Shown piece by piece: positions 1-9,799 of a stretch of 59,287 nt of DNA. The stretch is from Comamonadaceae bacterium. Lineage in GTDB: Bacteria; Pseudomonadota; Gammaproteobacteria; Burkholderiales; Burkholderiaceae_C. The position numbers and the translations under genes were made by a program. The notes below the pieces were generated by a model. The model saw nothing but the letters and a program-made list of their open reading frames with translations. It had not been told where the DNA came from and ran no database searches. How positions within the stretch are numbered: the stretch's first letter is position 1; every line of letters starts with the position of its first letter. The stretch spans positions 1 through 59,287 of the forward strand of contig JAIXPL010000027.1 in the NCBI GenBank assembly GCA_027486255.1, given 5' to 3'.

Positions 1-221
1 GCGTGGCCCTGGCCCGCGCCTTCGTGGTCCAGCCGGCGGTGCTGCTGGCTGACGAGCCCACCGGCAGCCTGGACTTCGCGACCGGCGAGACGGTGATGCA
101 GCTCATGATGGACCTCAATCAGGAGCTGGGCACCACGCTCGTGCTGGTCACCCACGACCCGCTGTTGGCCGCCCGCTGCCAGAGGCGCATCGTCATCGAG
201 GCCGGCCGCATCGCCGCCTGA
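1..221 (+). CDS. ABC transporter ATP-binding protein, C-terminal end (LolD/YbbA-like), partial
   Basis: The gene enters from the left edge; the reading frame begins at base 3. The visible 72 residues start inside the helix after the ABC signature (VALARAF), then show Walker B with the catalytic Glu (LLADEPTGSLD) and the H-loop (LVTHD). The short spacing and the DEPTGSLD wording are typical of the LolD/YbbA/MacB class of ATPases, which pair with FtsX-like permeases to move lipoproteins or envelope substrates. The Walker A motif and the partner permease lie outside the window, so the substrate cannot be stated. It ends 34 bases before rlmB. Confidence 0.85.
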   Translation, partial: VALARAFVVQPAVLLADEPTGSLDFATGETVMQLMMDLNQELGTTLVLVTHDPLLAARCQRRIVIEAGRIAA

Positions 222-255
222 GCCGGCCAGCGGATGCCCCGGCGATAATCCAGCG

Positions 256-1005
256 GTGTCTTCCTCCCCCAAAGTCCTTTTCGGTTTCCATGCGGTGGGC
301 GTGCGTCTGAAGACGGCGCCCCAATCCGTGCTGGAAGTGTTTTTCGATGCCTCGCGGCGCGATGCCCGCATGCGCCAGTTCATGGACCGCGCCCGCGAGG
401 CGGGCGTGCGTCTCGTCGAGTCTGACGGCCTGCGCCTGGCCAAGCTCTGCGGCAGCCACGGACACCAGGGCGTGGTGGCCCGCGTGCAGGCGGTCGAGCA
501 GGTCCATTCGCTGGACGAGTTACTCGAAGACCTCGAGGCCCGGGGCATCCCCCCCTTGCTGTTGGTGCTTGACGGCGTGACCGATCCGCACAACCTCGGC
601 GCCTGCCTGCGCGTGGCCGACGGGGCGGGCGCCCATGCCGTGATTGCGCCCAAGGACCATGCCGCCGGCATCAATGCCACGGTGGCCAAGGTCGCCAGTG
701 GGGCTGCCGAGACCGTGCCGTATTTCATGGTCACCAACCTAGCCCGCACCCTGGGCGAACTCAAAGAGCGCAACATCTGGTGCATCGGTACCAGCGACGA
801 TGCGCCCCGCACCCTTTACGACGTGGACTTCAAGGGCCCCGTGGCCCTGGTGCTGGGTGCCGAGGGCGAGGGCATGCGCCAGCTCACCCGTAAGACCTGC
901 GATGAACTGATCAGCATCCCTATGCAGGGCGCGGTAGAAAGCCTCAATGTCTCGGTGGCCAGCGGCGTGTGCCTCTACGAGGCGCTGCGCCAGCGGCGCG
1001 GCTAG
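256..1005 (+). CDS. rlmB: 23S rRNA (guanosine-2251-2'-O)-methyltransferase RlmB
   Basis: SpoU/TrmH-class SPOUT methyltransferase that 2'-O-methylates G2251 in the 23S rRNA P-loop using S-adenosylmethionine. The 249-residue length fits RlmB. The N-terminal substrate-binding domain (about 1-85) starts with the characteristic FGFHAV. The SPOUT domain shows motif 1 near residues 110-119 (DPHNLGACLR), motif 2 near 200-207 (LGAEGEGM) and motif 3 (SLNVSVASG) near 228-237, which together form the trefoil-knot SAM site. The start is GTG at 256; no earlier in-frame start fits. A second, more divergent SpoU-class enzyme lies at 47809-48579. Confidence 0.95.
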   Translation: MSSSPKVLFGFHAVGVRLKTAPQSVLEVFFDASRRDARMRQFMDRAREAGVRLVESDGLRLAKLCGSHGHQGVVARVQAVEQVHSLDELLEDLEARGIPPLLLVLDGVTDPHNLGACLRVADGAGAHAVIAPKDHAAGINATVAKVASGAAETVPYFMVTNLARTLGELKERNIWCIGTSDDAPRTLYDVDFKGPVALVLGAEGEGMRQLTRKTCDELISIPMQGAVESLNVSVASGVCLYEALRQRRG

Positions 1006-1049
1006 CTTGTTTCGGGCCCCGCAGAGATCAGCGCCGGGGTCCGCCGGCC

Positions 1050-1619
1050 TCAGACCAGGCCCAGGGCGCCCAGCAGGGCGCCTGCACCCAGCAGCCACAG
1101 CATGTGCAAGCGTGTGCGCCAGACCACCAGCGTGACCACGGCCGTCAGCAGCCACAGGGGCCAATGATCTCTGGAGGGGCCGCTGGCCGTGGCCAGCACC
1201 CAGCCGGTGGCTACCAGCAGCGAAATCACGATGGGTGAAAAGCCCTGCTTGAAGGCGCGCACGCTGCGCCGCTCGCGGTTGCGGTGGCTCCACTGCGCGG
1301 TGTAGTAGGTCAGCACCGAACTGGGCAGCATGATGCTCACCAGGCAGGCTGTCGCGCTCAGGAGAGCGATCCAGGTGCTGCCCATGTTGAGCCCCACGTT
1401 CCAACCGATGAGGGCCACGAACAGGATGTTGGGGCCGGGGGCAGCCTGGGCCAGGGCGATGGAGGCATTGAACTGTGCATCGCTGAGCCAGCCGTGCTCG
1501 TCCACCAGGAAGCGGTGCATGTCGGCCGTGGTGGCGATGGCGCCGCCGACGGCCAGCAAGGACAGCGTGCCAAAGTGCAGAAACAGGCTGAGCCAGTCGC
1601 CGGGCGTGAACTGCAGCAT
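1050..1619 (-). CDS. CHR-family chromate transporter, second half-size subunit
   Basis: A 189-residue membrane protein of the chromate ion transporter (CHR) family. The N-terminal half carries the family pattern of a glycine-rich first helix (LAVGGAIAT) and a proline/glycine element (AQAAPGPNILFVALIG). Several hydrophobic segments fill the C-terminal half. Full-length ChrA proteins are about 400 residues and contain two such halves in tandem. Here the halves are separate genes: this one starts four bases after the stop of 1624-2217, so the two are surely co-transcribed and probably form a heterodimer. The family exports chromate, but some members have other or unknown anion substrates. Confidence 0.88.
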   Translation of the reverse strand: MLQFTPGDWLSLFLHFGTLSLLAVGGAIATTADMHRFLVDEHGWLSDAQFNASIALAQAAPGPNILFVALIGWNVGLNMGSTWIALLSATACLVSIMLPSSVLTYYTAQWSHRNRERRSVRAFKQGFSPIVISLLVATGWVLATASGPSRDHWPLWLLTAVVTLVVWRTRLHMLWLLGAGALLGALGLV

Positions 1620-1623
1620 GCCT

Positions 1624-2217
1624 TCAGCTCCCCAGCCGCTTCCAGGCCAGCAGCCAGCCCAGGCTGCCCAGGGGGAGCATCACCCAGGCCAGGGGCAGAC
1701 GCAACCAAGCGATGCCCACGAAAGCCAGCAGCCCGAGCGCCGCGCACGCCCCTCGGCCCAGCAGGTTGGACTTGAGGGCGGGAATCAAGCGCAGCCCGGT
1801 GGCAATCACCAGCCCGGCCGCCACCGCGCCCATGCCGCGCAGTGCACCCGCCACCGCCGGGTGATGGCCTACTTGGCCATAGAGGATGGCCAGCAGCAGC
1901 ACGATCATGGCCGGGAAGGTCAGCATGCCGGCCACGGCCACCAGGGCGCCCTTGAAGCCGAAGTAGCGGCTGCCCAGGGCGATGGCCAGGTTGATCACGT
2001 TGGGGCCGGGCATGAGCTGCGCCACCGACCACTCCTCTACAAACTCTTCCTTGGTCAGCCAGCGCTTGTGCTCCACCAGCTCCCGCTGTGCCACGGCGAG
2101 CACGCCGCCGAAGCCCTGCAAGGCCAGCCAGCTCAAGCCAAAGAACAGGTCCGGCAGCGAACGGGGGCGTGACTTGAAGAGCGTGTAGGCCTGGCCCGTC
2201 TCTGGAATGGAACTCAT
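1624..2217 (-). CDS. CHR-family chromate transporter, first half-size subunit
   Basis: A 197-residue polytopic membrane protein of the CHR family and first gene of a two-gene operon with 1050-1619. It shows the family signature near its N terminus: FGGVLAVAQRELVE, then KRWLTKEEF and a SVAQLMPGPNVINLAIALG element. These match the conserved residues of one ChrA half. Short-chain CHR pairs are known to need both proteins for chromate efflux, acting with opposite membrane topology. No chrB-type regulator is adjacent, so a dedicated chromate response is not shown; a housekeeping anion role is possible. Confidence 0.88.
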   Translation of the reverse strand: MSSIPETGQAYTLFKSRPRSLPDLFFGLSWLALQGFGGVLAVAQRELVEHKRWLTKEEFVEEWSVAQLMPGPNVINLAIALGSRYFGFKGALVAVAGMLTFPAMIVLLLAILYGQVGHHPAVAGALRGMGAVAAGLVIATGLRLIPALKSNLLGRGACAALGLLAFVGIAWLRLPLAWVMLPLGSLGWLLAWKRLGS

Positions 2218-2244
2218 GCGGGCATTATGGGTGGGCCGGGGTGC

Positions 2245-2988
2245 TCAGACCGTCATGCCGCCGGCAACTTCCAGCACCGCGCCATTGACGTAGCTGGCCT
2301 CGTCACTGGCCAGGAAGGCGTAGACATTGGCCACCTCTTCAGGCCGGCCCAGGCGGCGCAGCGGCACGCGGTGCTCCATCTCTTTGAGCACGTCCGAGGG
2401 AATGGTCTCCAGGATGGGCGTGGACACGAAGCCCGGCGCCACGGCGTTGACGCGAATGCCCTTGGGGCCGAGCTCGCGGCTCCAGGTTTTGGTAAAGCCA
2501 ATCACGCCGAACTTGGTGGCAGCGTAGTTGGTCTGTCCGAAGTTGCCGTAGATGCCGACCACTGAGCTGGCATTGAGGATGACGCCGCTGCCCTGCGCGA
2601 CCATCAGGTCGGCCACGGCCTGGGCACAGTGGAAGACGCCGCGCAGGTTGACGTCGATCACGCGGTCGAACTGCTCCAGCGTCATCTTTTGCAGGCGCGC
2701 ATCCTGCGTGATGCCTGCGTTGTTCACCAAGACGTCGATGCGGCCGAAGCGTTCCTTGACCCTAGCCACCACGGCATCGACCTGCACGCGCTGCGTGACG
2801 TCCATCACCACGCCCATGGCCTGCGCACCTTCGGCCTGGCAGGCCAGCACGGCGGCATCCACGGCCGCCTGGCGCACGTCGGCCACGATGACGATGGCGC
2901 CTTCGCGGGCGAATTTGATGGCCGTGGCCAGGCCGATGCCCTGGCCGGCGCCCGTGATGATGCTGACTTTGTCCTGGAGTCGTCCCAT
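2245..2988 (-). CDS. Short-chain dehydrogenase/reductase, FabG-like (3-oxoacyl reductase type)
   Basis: A 247-residue classical SDR of the size and motif set of FabG/PhaB enzymes, which reduce 3-oxoacyl thioesters with NADPH. Visible motifs are the cofactor-binding TGAGQGIG (residues 12-19), the NNAG element (LVNNAGIT), the catalytic Ser in NASSVVG, and the Tyr-x-x-x-Lys pair in NYAATKFG. The C-terminal dimer region ([14 protein letters not shown]) is also typical. No acyl carrier or PHA gene is nearby, so the true substrate is open. The start codon at 2988 gives the standard N terminus, although no strong ribosome binding site is visible before it. Confidence 0.85.
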   Translation of the reverse strand: MGRLQDKVSIITGAGQGIGLATAIKFAREGAIVIVADVRQAAVDAAVLACQAEGAQAMGVVMDVTQRVQVDAVVARVKERFGRIDVLVNNAGITQDARLQKMTLEQFDRVIDVNLRGVFHCAQAVADLMVAQGSGVILNASSVVGIYGNFGQTNYAATKFGVIGFTKTWSRELGPKGIRVNAVAPGFVSTPILETIPSDVLKEMEHRVPLRRLGRPEEVANVYAFLASDEASYVNGAVLEVAGGMTV

Positions 2989-3290
2989 GGGGTTTTATTG
3001 GTACTGAAAAGGTAGGAGGAGCCCATCCGCCTGGGCGGATGCGCGCTAGGTCACCGCAGGTGTGGTTTGAGTTTAAGGCCGCGCACGGGCTGTAGTCCGT
3101 GCAGCCTTGCCGCCAGCTGCCTGACCGTGAACCTGCCCGCTCCTACAGGGGTGTGTTGCCGTGTCCGACGCAGCCTGTCCGCAGGCCATGGAACATGGAC
3201 CCTTCGACCTTGCTGGCCCTGCCGTCTGCCTGCACAGGGAGCAATGCTTTTGTTTCACCCACGTTTTCATTTCACAGAAGGAGCAGCGCC
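2989..3290. repeat. Intergenic region with REP-like inverted elements
   Basis: This 302-base gap holds no gene I can support. It contains a perfect inverted repeat CATCCGC-4-GCGGATG (3024-3041) preceded by GTAGGAGGAGCC (3012), a second one GCACGG-8-CCGTGC (3083-3102), and, on the opposite strand, TGTAGGAGCGGGCAGG followed by TTCACGGTCAG (complement of 3121-3149). The GTAGGAG-head elements in opposite orientation look like a REP/BIME pair. The last part (3260-3290) should hold the promoter and ribosome binding site of the next gene. Confidence 0.5.
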
Positions 3291-4157
3291 ATGGCCGAAC
3301 CACGCGACACGCAGAACCAGAGAAGCAGCCATACCGCTGGCATGAATGCCCGCAGCGACAAAGACGGCTCGCGCCCCCTGTCCACAGCGGCGGTGGCCGG
3401 TGCCAGGGCCCACGGCCTGGGCAGCGATGTCGTGCAGGGCGTGCAGGGCGATCATGGCTTGGACCGGTACCTCCGTGGCTCCACCCTGACCGCTGGGCCA
3501 TCGGATCTGGGCGGCAGCACGTCCTCTGCAGCCGGCAACACCATCCTCGGCTCGGGTGGGCTGAGCGAGATGGGTGACTCGCTTGCGTCGGCCAGCTCTG
3601 CACGGCGCGTGAACGTGAGCAGCGGAGAAGACACCACCCTCTCCAACCTGCCCAGCTCAGACAGCAGCATGCGTGGCAGCGAGGCCTTCCAGCGGCAGGG
3701 CCAGACGGGCGAGGCCAGCGACCGGGACGATGTGGTGGACGTGCTCAACGACCTGGTGGAATGCTGCCGCGACGGTGAATATGGCTTCCATCTTTGCGCC
3801 GAGCATGTGCAGAACACCGAGCTCAAACAGCGGCTGGGCGAGCATGCCGACGAATGCCGCAGCGCCGCGCGCGAGCTGATGGACTGCATCCGCCAACTCG
3901 GCGGCGAGGCGGACGACGGTGGCAGCGCCATGGGCTCGGTGCACCGCGGCTGGGTGTCCCTGAAGGGGACGCTCGCGGGTTATTCCGACAAGGCCATGCT
4001 GAAGGAGGCCGAACGCGGGCAAGACACCGCCAGGGCCCATTACCGCAAGGCGCTCAAGGAGAAGCTGCCGCCCGAGGTGCGCAGCCTGGTGCAGCGTCAG
4101 GCCGATGGGGCACAGCGCAAGCGCGACGAAATGAAGGCTTGGCGCGAGCGCGGCTGA
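3291..4157 (+). CDS. PA2169-type four-helix-bundle protein (DUF2383) with long N-terminal extension
   Basis: The C-terminal ~150 residues match the PA2169/DUF2383 ferritin-like four-helix bundle: a DVLNDLVECCRDGEYGF opening, a mid-helix REL...LGG, then GSVHRGW and the ERGQD.A...Y..AL closing helix with LPPEV. The function of this family is unknown; members are often stress-linked. The N-terminal ~145 residues are Ser/Gly/Thr-rich and look disordered, which makes this 288-residue protein about twice the usual size. I place the start at ATG 3291 because AAGGAG lies eight bases before it; the open frame extends upstream to 3099 but that part overlaps the repeat region. Confidence 0.8.
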   Translation: MAEPRDTQNQRSSHTAGMNARSDKDGSRPLSTAAVAGARAHGLGSDVVQGVQGDHGLDRYLRGSTLTAGPSDLGGSTSSAAGNTILGSGGLSEMGDSLASASSARRVNVSSGEDTTLSNLPSSDSSMRGSEAFQRQGQTGEASDRDDVVDVLNDLVECCRDGEYGFHLCAEHVQNTELKQRLGEHADECRSAARELMDCIRQLGGEADDGGSAMGSVHRGWVSLKGTLAGYSDKAMLKEAERGQDTARAHYRKALKEKLPPEVRSLVQRQADGAQRKRDEMKAWRERG

Positions 4158-4175
4158 CTCCGCCCCCCCTGAGCT

Positions 4176-4361
4176 TCAGACCTGCTGGATGCGCCGCTCC
4201 ATGACCGGGCCCGTCTTGATCGGGTCCGCTGCCTTGTGCTCGACTTTTGGCTTGGGAACGCGGTGGGGAGGAGAGGGCGTTCGGCCATCCTGGCAAGCGC
4301 CCAGCAGGACACTGATCAGGGCACTGATCAGGGTGAGGGGCAAGATGTGCAGCCGTTTCAT
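4176..4361 (-). CDS. Small predicted lipoprotein, 61 residues
   Basis: A short reading frame whose first 25 residues form a good lipoprotein signal: Lys-Arg, a hydrophobic core, then the lipobox LLGAC with cysteine at residue 22. The remainder is Pro/Lys-rich (PSPPHRVPKPK) and resembles no family I know. It is convergent with the DUF2383 gene and stands alone. The ribosome binding site is weak; a TTG start at 4382 would add seven residues. The signal peptide is what supports it as a real gene. Confidence 0.5.
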   Translation of the reverse strand: MKRLHILPLTLISALISVLLGACQDGRTPSPPHRVPKPKVEHKAADPIKTGPVMERRIQQV

Positions 4362-4529
4362 GGGTGCAGCATAGGTCGCCAAGGAGCTTGTGCTTGTGCG
4401 CCAGCGTCGGTGCTGGCCGTCAGCAGGCGGCGCGCCTTGACTGCTCAGGGCGCCATCGGCCGCGGCTGAGCTTTTCTTGCAGGCAGGGCTTGCCTAGCAT
4501 GGGTGTTTTCTTCCACCTTGGAGATGGCC

Positions 4530-4973
4530 ATGACCTCCTGTTCACGCCGCCGCCTCGGCCTGCTGGGTGTTGCCCTGCTGGCCAGCGCCTGCACCAACCT
4601 GACTTCCGATGCGCACCTGGTGGCGCTGAGCACCACCCTCAAGGGCGACCAGGAGGTCCCCCCGGTGATGTCCATGGGGCAGGGGCAGCTCGATGCCGTG
4701 CTAGACCGCCGCACCCGCCAGCTGCGCTGGAAGCTCGAGTACACCGGTCTCACCGGCCCGGCCACGGCCGCCCACTTTCACGGGCCGGCCCAGCCAGGCA
4801 GCAACGCGGGGGTGCAGCTTCCGCTGGCCTCGCCCCTGAGCAGCCCCTCTGAGGGCGCTGCCCTCCTCACGGAGGCCCAGGCGGCCGAGCTGCTGGCCGG
4901 CCGCTGGTACGTGAATGTGCACACCGCCGCCCACCCTGGTGGTGAGATCCGCGGCCAGGTCAGCGTGCGCTGA
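4530..4973 (+). CDS. CHRD-domain lipoprotein
   Basis: A 147-residue exported protein. After a basic start (CSRRR) and a hydrophobic stretch comes the lipobox LASAC, so it is likely anchored to a membrane. Residues ~30-145 match the CHRD domain: opening L.G..EVPP, the central AAHFHGPA, and the closing [16 protein letters not shown]. The domain occurs in chordin and in many bacterial secreted proteins; its bacterial role is unknown. ATG 4530 is preferred because GGAG ends six bases before it; ATG at 4524 abuts that site and GTG at 4503 has none. Confidence 0.85.
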   Translation: MTSCSRRRLGLLGVALLASACTNLTSDAHLVALSTTLKGDQEVPPVMSMGQGQLDAVLDRRTRQLRWKLEYTGLTGPATAAHFHGPAQPGSNAGVQLPLASPLSSPSEGAALLTEAQAAELLAGRWYVNVHTAAHPGGEIRGQVSVR

Positions 4974-5050
4974 AGCCCGGCCTCTGGACCTTGGGCTCAG
5001 AGGGGAAAGGTCTGGGTGGCGGGCGCAAACGGGTGCAGCCACCTAAAATC

Positions 5051-7411
5051 ATGGTTTCCCCCTGGGCTCCCATGACCGCCTACGCCGACGTCTCCCTGTT
5101 CCCTCGCCCCGCCAAGTCCTTGACCAGCTACCGCAAGTACTGGGCGCAGCGCTTTGGCACGGCGCCTTTCCTGCCCATGAACCGGGAGGAGATGCAGCAG
5201 CTGGGTTGGGACAGTTGCGACATCATCATCGTCACCGGCGACGCCTACGTGGACCACCCCAGTTTCGGCATGGCCGTGATCGGTCGCATGCTGGAGGACC
5301 AGGGCTTTCGCGTGGGCATCATCGCCCAGCCCGACTGGCAGTCGGCCGACCCCTTCAAGGCCCTTGGCAAGCCCAACTTGTTCTTCGGCGTGACCGCCGG
5401 GAACATGGATTCCATGATCAACCGCTACACGGCGGACCGCAAGATCCGCAGCGATGACGCCTACACCGCCGGTGGCCAGGCGGGTCAGCGGCCCGACCGT
5501 GCGGCCCTGGTGTATTCCCAGCGCTGCCGCGAGGCCTACAAGGACGTGCCCATCATCATGGGTGGCATCGAAGGCTCGCTGCGCCGCATTGCCCACTACG
5601 ACTACTGGTCGGACAAGGTGCGCCGCAGCATCGTGATCGACGCCAAGTGCGACCTGCTGCTCTACGGCAACGCCGAGCGAGCCATCGTGGAGATCGCGCA
5701 CCGCTTGGCTGCCCGCGAGCCCATCGAACAGATGACGGATATCCGTGGCACAGCTTTCCTGCGCAGGAGCGGCGACCCCAGCGCCGAAGGCTGGTTTGAG
5801 ATTGACTCCACCAGCGTCGACACCCCGGGCCGCGTGGATGCGCATGTGAATCCCTATCTCATGATCTCGGACCAGGCGCGTGAGCAGGGCGCGACCTGCG
5901 CCCGCGAGGACGAAGCCCAGGCGGTGGCCGAGGCCGAGAATGGCAAGGCGCTGCCCTTGGTGTCGGCCAAGAGCAAAGTCCAGCCCATTCAGTTCGTCAC
6001 CAACCCAGCCCTGGCTGGCAAGCTCAAGACCCCTCCGCGCGAGCGCAGTGTCATTCGCCTGCCGAGCTATGAGCAGGTCAAAAGCGATGCCGTGCTCTAC
6101 GCCCACGCCAACCGCGTGCTGCACCTGGAAACCAACCCGGGCAACGCGCGCGCGCTGGTGCAGGCCCACGGCGAGGGCGTGACCGCCCGCGACGTGTGGA
6201 TCAACCCACCACCGATTCCGCTGACCACGGCCGAGATGGACCACGTGTTCGACCTGCCGTACGCGCGCAGCCCGCATCCGGTGTATGCCGATGAAAACGG
6301 CAGCCACGACCACGGCACCAAGATCCCGGCCTGGGAGATGATCCGTTTTTCGGTGAACATCATGCGCGGCTGCTTCGGCGGCTGCACTTTCTGCTCGATC
6401 ACCGAGCATGAGGGCCGCATCATCCAGAGCCGATCGGAAGACTCGGTGATCCGCGAGATCGAGGCCATCCGCGACAAGGTCAAGGGTTTCACCGGCACCA
6501 TCTCTGACCTGGGTGGCCCCACGGCCAATATGTACCGCATCGGCTGCAAGTCGCCCGAGATCGAGGCCGCCTGCCGCAAGCCCAGCTGCGTGTACCCGGG
6601 CATTTGCTCCAACCTCAACACCGACCACTCTTCGCTCATCCGCATGTACCGGCGGGCGCGGGGTCTCAAGGGCATCAAGAAGATCCTCATTGGCTCGGGC
6701 TTGCGCTATGACCTCGCCGTGCAGAGCCCTGAGTATGTGAAGGAGCTGGTCACGCACCACGTGGGCGGCTACCTGAAGATCGCGCCTGAGCACACCGAGG
6801 GCGGGCCACTGTCGAAGATGATGAAGCCGGGCATCGGCAGCTACGACAAGTTCAAGCAGATGTTCGAGAAGTACTCGCTTGAAGCCGGCAAGAAGCAGTA
6901 CCTTATTCCTTACTTCATTGCGGCCCACCCGGGCACCAGCGACGAAGACATGATGAACCTGGCCGTCTGGCTCAAGCGCAACGGCTTCCGTGCCGACCAG
7001 GTGCAGACCTTCTACCCCTCGCCCATGGCCACTGCCACGGCCATGTACCACAGCAACAAAAACCCGCTGCGCAAGGTCACGCGGGACAGCGAGGCTGTGG
7101 ACATCGTGCGCGGTGACAAGCGCCGGCGCCTGCACAAGGCCTTTCTGCGCTACCACGACCCAAACAACTGGCCCTTGCTGCGCGAGGCCCTCAAGACCAT
7201 GGGCCGCGCCGATCTCATCGGCAACGGCAAGCACCACCTGATCCCCACCTTCCAGCCCATGACGGACGGCAGCTACCAGACGGCGCGCCGCAAGAACTCC
7301 ACCGTGGCGGCCCCCGGCGCCAAGCCGAACTCACCGGTGCGCGGGCGTCTGCTGACCCAGCACACGGGCCTGCCGCCACGTGCCGGCATCAAGCCCAAGG
7401 GCAAGCGCTGA
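5051..7411 (+). CDS. ygiQ: YgiQ-family radical SAM protein
   Basis: Very close to Escherichia coli YgiQ across its length (about 786 residues here). The N-terminal region has [21 protein letters not shown], part of the family-specific domain. The radical SAM domain carries the 4Fe-4S ligands Cys441-x3-Cys445-x2-Cys448 (CFGGCTFC). The C-terminal ~80 residues are basic (RRLHKAF, RRKNSTV) and may contact nucleic acid. The exact reaction of YgiQ is not established. ATG 5051 and ATG 5072 are both possible starts; neither has a clear ribosome binding site, and E. coli YgiQ aligns from about residue 8 onward. Confidence 0.92.
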   Translation: MVSPWAPMTAYADVSLFPRPAKSLTSYRKYWAQRFGTAPFLPMNREEMQQLGWDSCDIIIVTGDAYVDHPSFGMAVIGRMLEDQGFRVGIIAQPDWQSADPFKALGKPNLFFGVTAGNMDSMINRYTADRKIRSDDAYTAGGQAGQRPDRAALVYSQRCREAYKDVPIIMGGIEGSLRRIAHYDYWSDKVRRSIVIDAKCDLLLYGNAERAIVEIAHRLAAREPIEQMTDIRGTAFLRRSGDPSAEGWFEIDSTSVDTPGRVDAHVNPYLMISDQAREQGATCAREDEAQAVAEAENGKALPLVSAKSKVQPIQFVTNPALAGKLKTPPRERSVIRLPSYEQVKSDAVLYAHANRVLHLETNPGNARALVQAHGEGVTARDVWINPPPIPLTTAEMDHVFDLPYARSPHPVYADENGSHDHGTKIPAWEMIRFSVNIMRGCFGGCTFCSITEHEGRIIQSRSEDSVIREIEAIRDKVKGFTGTISDLGGPTANMYRIGCKSPEIEAACRKPSCVYPGICSNLNTDHSSLIRMYRRARGLKGIKKILIGSGLRYDLAVQSPEYVKELVTHHVGGYLKIAPEHTEGGPLSKMMKPGIGSYDKFKQMFEKYSLEAGKKQYLIPYFIAAHPGTSDEDMMNLAVWLKRNGFRADQVQTFYPSPMATATAMYHSNKNPLRKVTRDSEAVDIVRGDKRRRLHKAFLRYHDPNNWPLLREALKTMGRADLIGNGKHHLIPTFQPMTDGSYQTARRKNSTVAAPGAKPNSPVRGRLLTQHTGLPPRAGIKPKGKR

Positions 7412-7414
7412 GCC

Positions 7415-8338
7415 TCAGCGCAGGGTGTGCAAGGGGATGTCGCGCGCGGCGGCCAAGCGGCCTAACTGGCGGCGCGTCATGCCCGCCACCCAGGCCTCGA
7501 TGGCCGCATGCACCTGCGGGCTCATCAGGTTCGGCGGCGACCCTGACTGAAGCAGCCCCGCTGCCTCGCACAGCCGCTGCGCAAAATGGGGCTCCAGCGC
7601 CGCCACGGCCACTCGGCCGTCCTTGCAGGCGTACATCCGGTAGCCCGCATGCGCGCCGCCCACCGCGCCCTGTGGGGTGCACATGCCCCAGTCGCGCGGC
7701 AGTGCCAGCCAGGCTGCGGCGCTCGACAGCGCCACCTCATGCAGGCTGCCCCGCCCGGATCGCTGTTGCATCAATAGGGCCTGCAGCGCGGCCTCGCTGG
7801 CCATGAGCGCACCGCCCATGTCGGCAAACAGGCTGGCGGGCAGGGCATGGCCTGGCACCAGGCCCACCTCGGCCTGGTAGGTGAGGTCGTGTCCAGGCAC
7901 CTCGGCCAGCGGCCCGGGTGCGCCGACGATTCGCACCAGGCTCAGCTGAGGATGCCGGGCCCGCAGGGCCGCCCAGTCCAGACCGAGCTTGGCCAGGGCC
8001 GAAGGCCTGAAGGAGGTGAGCAGGAGGTCGCAGCGTTGCAGGCGCTTGTGCAGCCGGACCTTGCCCTGATCGGTCTTGAGGTCCAGCGTGATCTCCTGGA
8101 TGCCCTGGTGCAGCTGCGCATACCCTTCGGCCGTGTAGCTGCGCATGGCATCGCCCAGGGGCGGATTGACCTTGACGCATCGCGCGCCCATGTCAGCCAG
8201 CCGCCGCAGCGCGGCGGGGCCGGGCAGGTTGAGCGCCAGGCTGATGATGCGCACGCCCTTGAGTGGACGTATTGGACGTATTGGACGTATTGGGCGTATT
8301 TGGCGGAGGGGGCGAGGGAGGGCGGTAGGGCGGTTCAT
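7415..8338 (-). CDS. CaiB/BaiF-type CoA-transferase family III protein (alpha-methylacyl-CoA racemase-like), short
   Basis: Recognisable as CoA-transferase family III / alpha-methylacyl-CoA racemase: GVRIISLALNLPGPAA at the start, KVNPPLGD, LDLKTDQGK, LLLTSFRP, the GHDLTYQA segment, and the LFADMGGAL region that holds the family's catalytic Asp. At 307 residues it is shorter than the usual 360-400. Its N terminus carries four Ile-Arg-Pro repeats made by a 9-base tandem repeat (8264-8299), just before the first conserved strand. It ends four bases from ygiQ, convergent to it. Substrate unknown; racemisation of 2-methylacyl-CoA is as likely as CoA transfer. Confidence 0.8.
   Translation of the reverse strand: MNRPTALPRPLRQIRPIRPIRPIRPLKGVRIISLALNLPGPAALRRLADMGARCVKVNPPLGDAMRSYTAEGYAQLHQGIQEITLDLKTDQGKVRLHKRLQRCDLLLTSFRPSALAKLGLDWAALRARHPQLSLVRIVGAPGPLAEVPGHDLTYQAEVGLVPGHALPASLFADMGGALMASEAALQALLMQQRSGRGSLHEVALSSAAAWLALPRDWGMCTPQGAVGGAHAGYRMYACKDGRVAVAALEPHFAQRLCEAAGLLQSGSPPNLMSPQVHAAIEAWVAGMTRRQLGRLAAARDIPLHTLR
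8264..8299. repeat. 9-base tandem repeat, four units, inside a coding start
   Basis: Three copies of TGGACGTAT and a fourth TGGGCGTAT run head to tail. In the CoA-transferase frame each unit encodes Ile-Arg-Pro, so copy-number change keeps the frame. The repeat includes TATTGGACG, which also occurs in the promoter boxes at 12446 and 17965; this may be chance. Confidence 0.9.
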
Positions 8339-8361
8339 GCCCTCAATTTAGCGCATGGGGT

Positions 8362-8425
8362 CTGACCGTGAACTTGTGAGATCGCCCAGGGGCTGGGCTC
8401 CTACGGGGGTCAGGCTCCTAATGGG
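8362..8425. repeat. REP-like intergenic element
   Basis: Between the CoA-transferase start and the end of pobA. CTGACCGTGAACTTG (8362-8376) matches 14 of 15 bases of 3121-3135, and GCTCCTACGGGGGT (8397-8410) matches the head seen at 3140-3152. On the reverse strand it reads GTAGGAGCCC..CCTGGGCG, also close to the element at 3012. The shared blocks suggest a dispersed repeat family. Confidence 0.5.
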
Positions 8426-8454
8426 CTGGCTCGCCCTCGGGGGAGTGGCTCCGC

Positions 8455-9669
<1,215 letters not shown>

Positions 9670-9746
9670 TCAACTGCCGCTAGGGTAGGTTCAGGGCGCT
9701 GGGTGATCCACTTCCAAGCCGGACTCTTGCTCGCTGATCGGCAGGC

Positions 9747-9765
9747 TTGTGCGATGATCGCGCAA
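9747..9765. promoter_or_regulatory. Imperfect 19-base palindrome between pobA and its likely regulator
   Basis: TTGTGCGAT-G-ATCGCGCAA: eight of nine positions pair. It lies in the 145-base divergent region, 34 bases before the start of the IclR-type gene and about 93 bases before pobA. Its position and symmetry fit an operator for a dimeric regulator that controls both genes. This is an inference from sequence; no promoter hexamers are clear here. Confidence 0.5.
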
Positions 9766-9799
9766 CAACGTCACCGGGCGCCCCATCTGCCCTGCCTCC

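Noticed and set aside
4997..7237. A 746-codon open frame on the reverse strand of ygiQ
   Set aside because: Forward strand encodes an unmistakable YgiQ. The reverse frame has His/Val/Gly/Ala-rich composition typical of the complement of GC-rich codons and no family motif.
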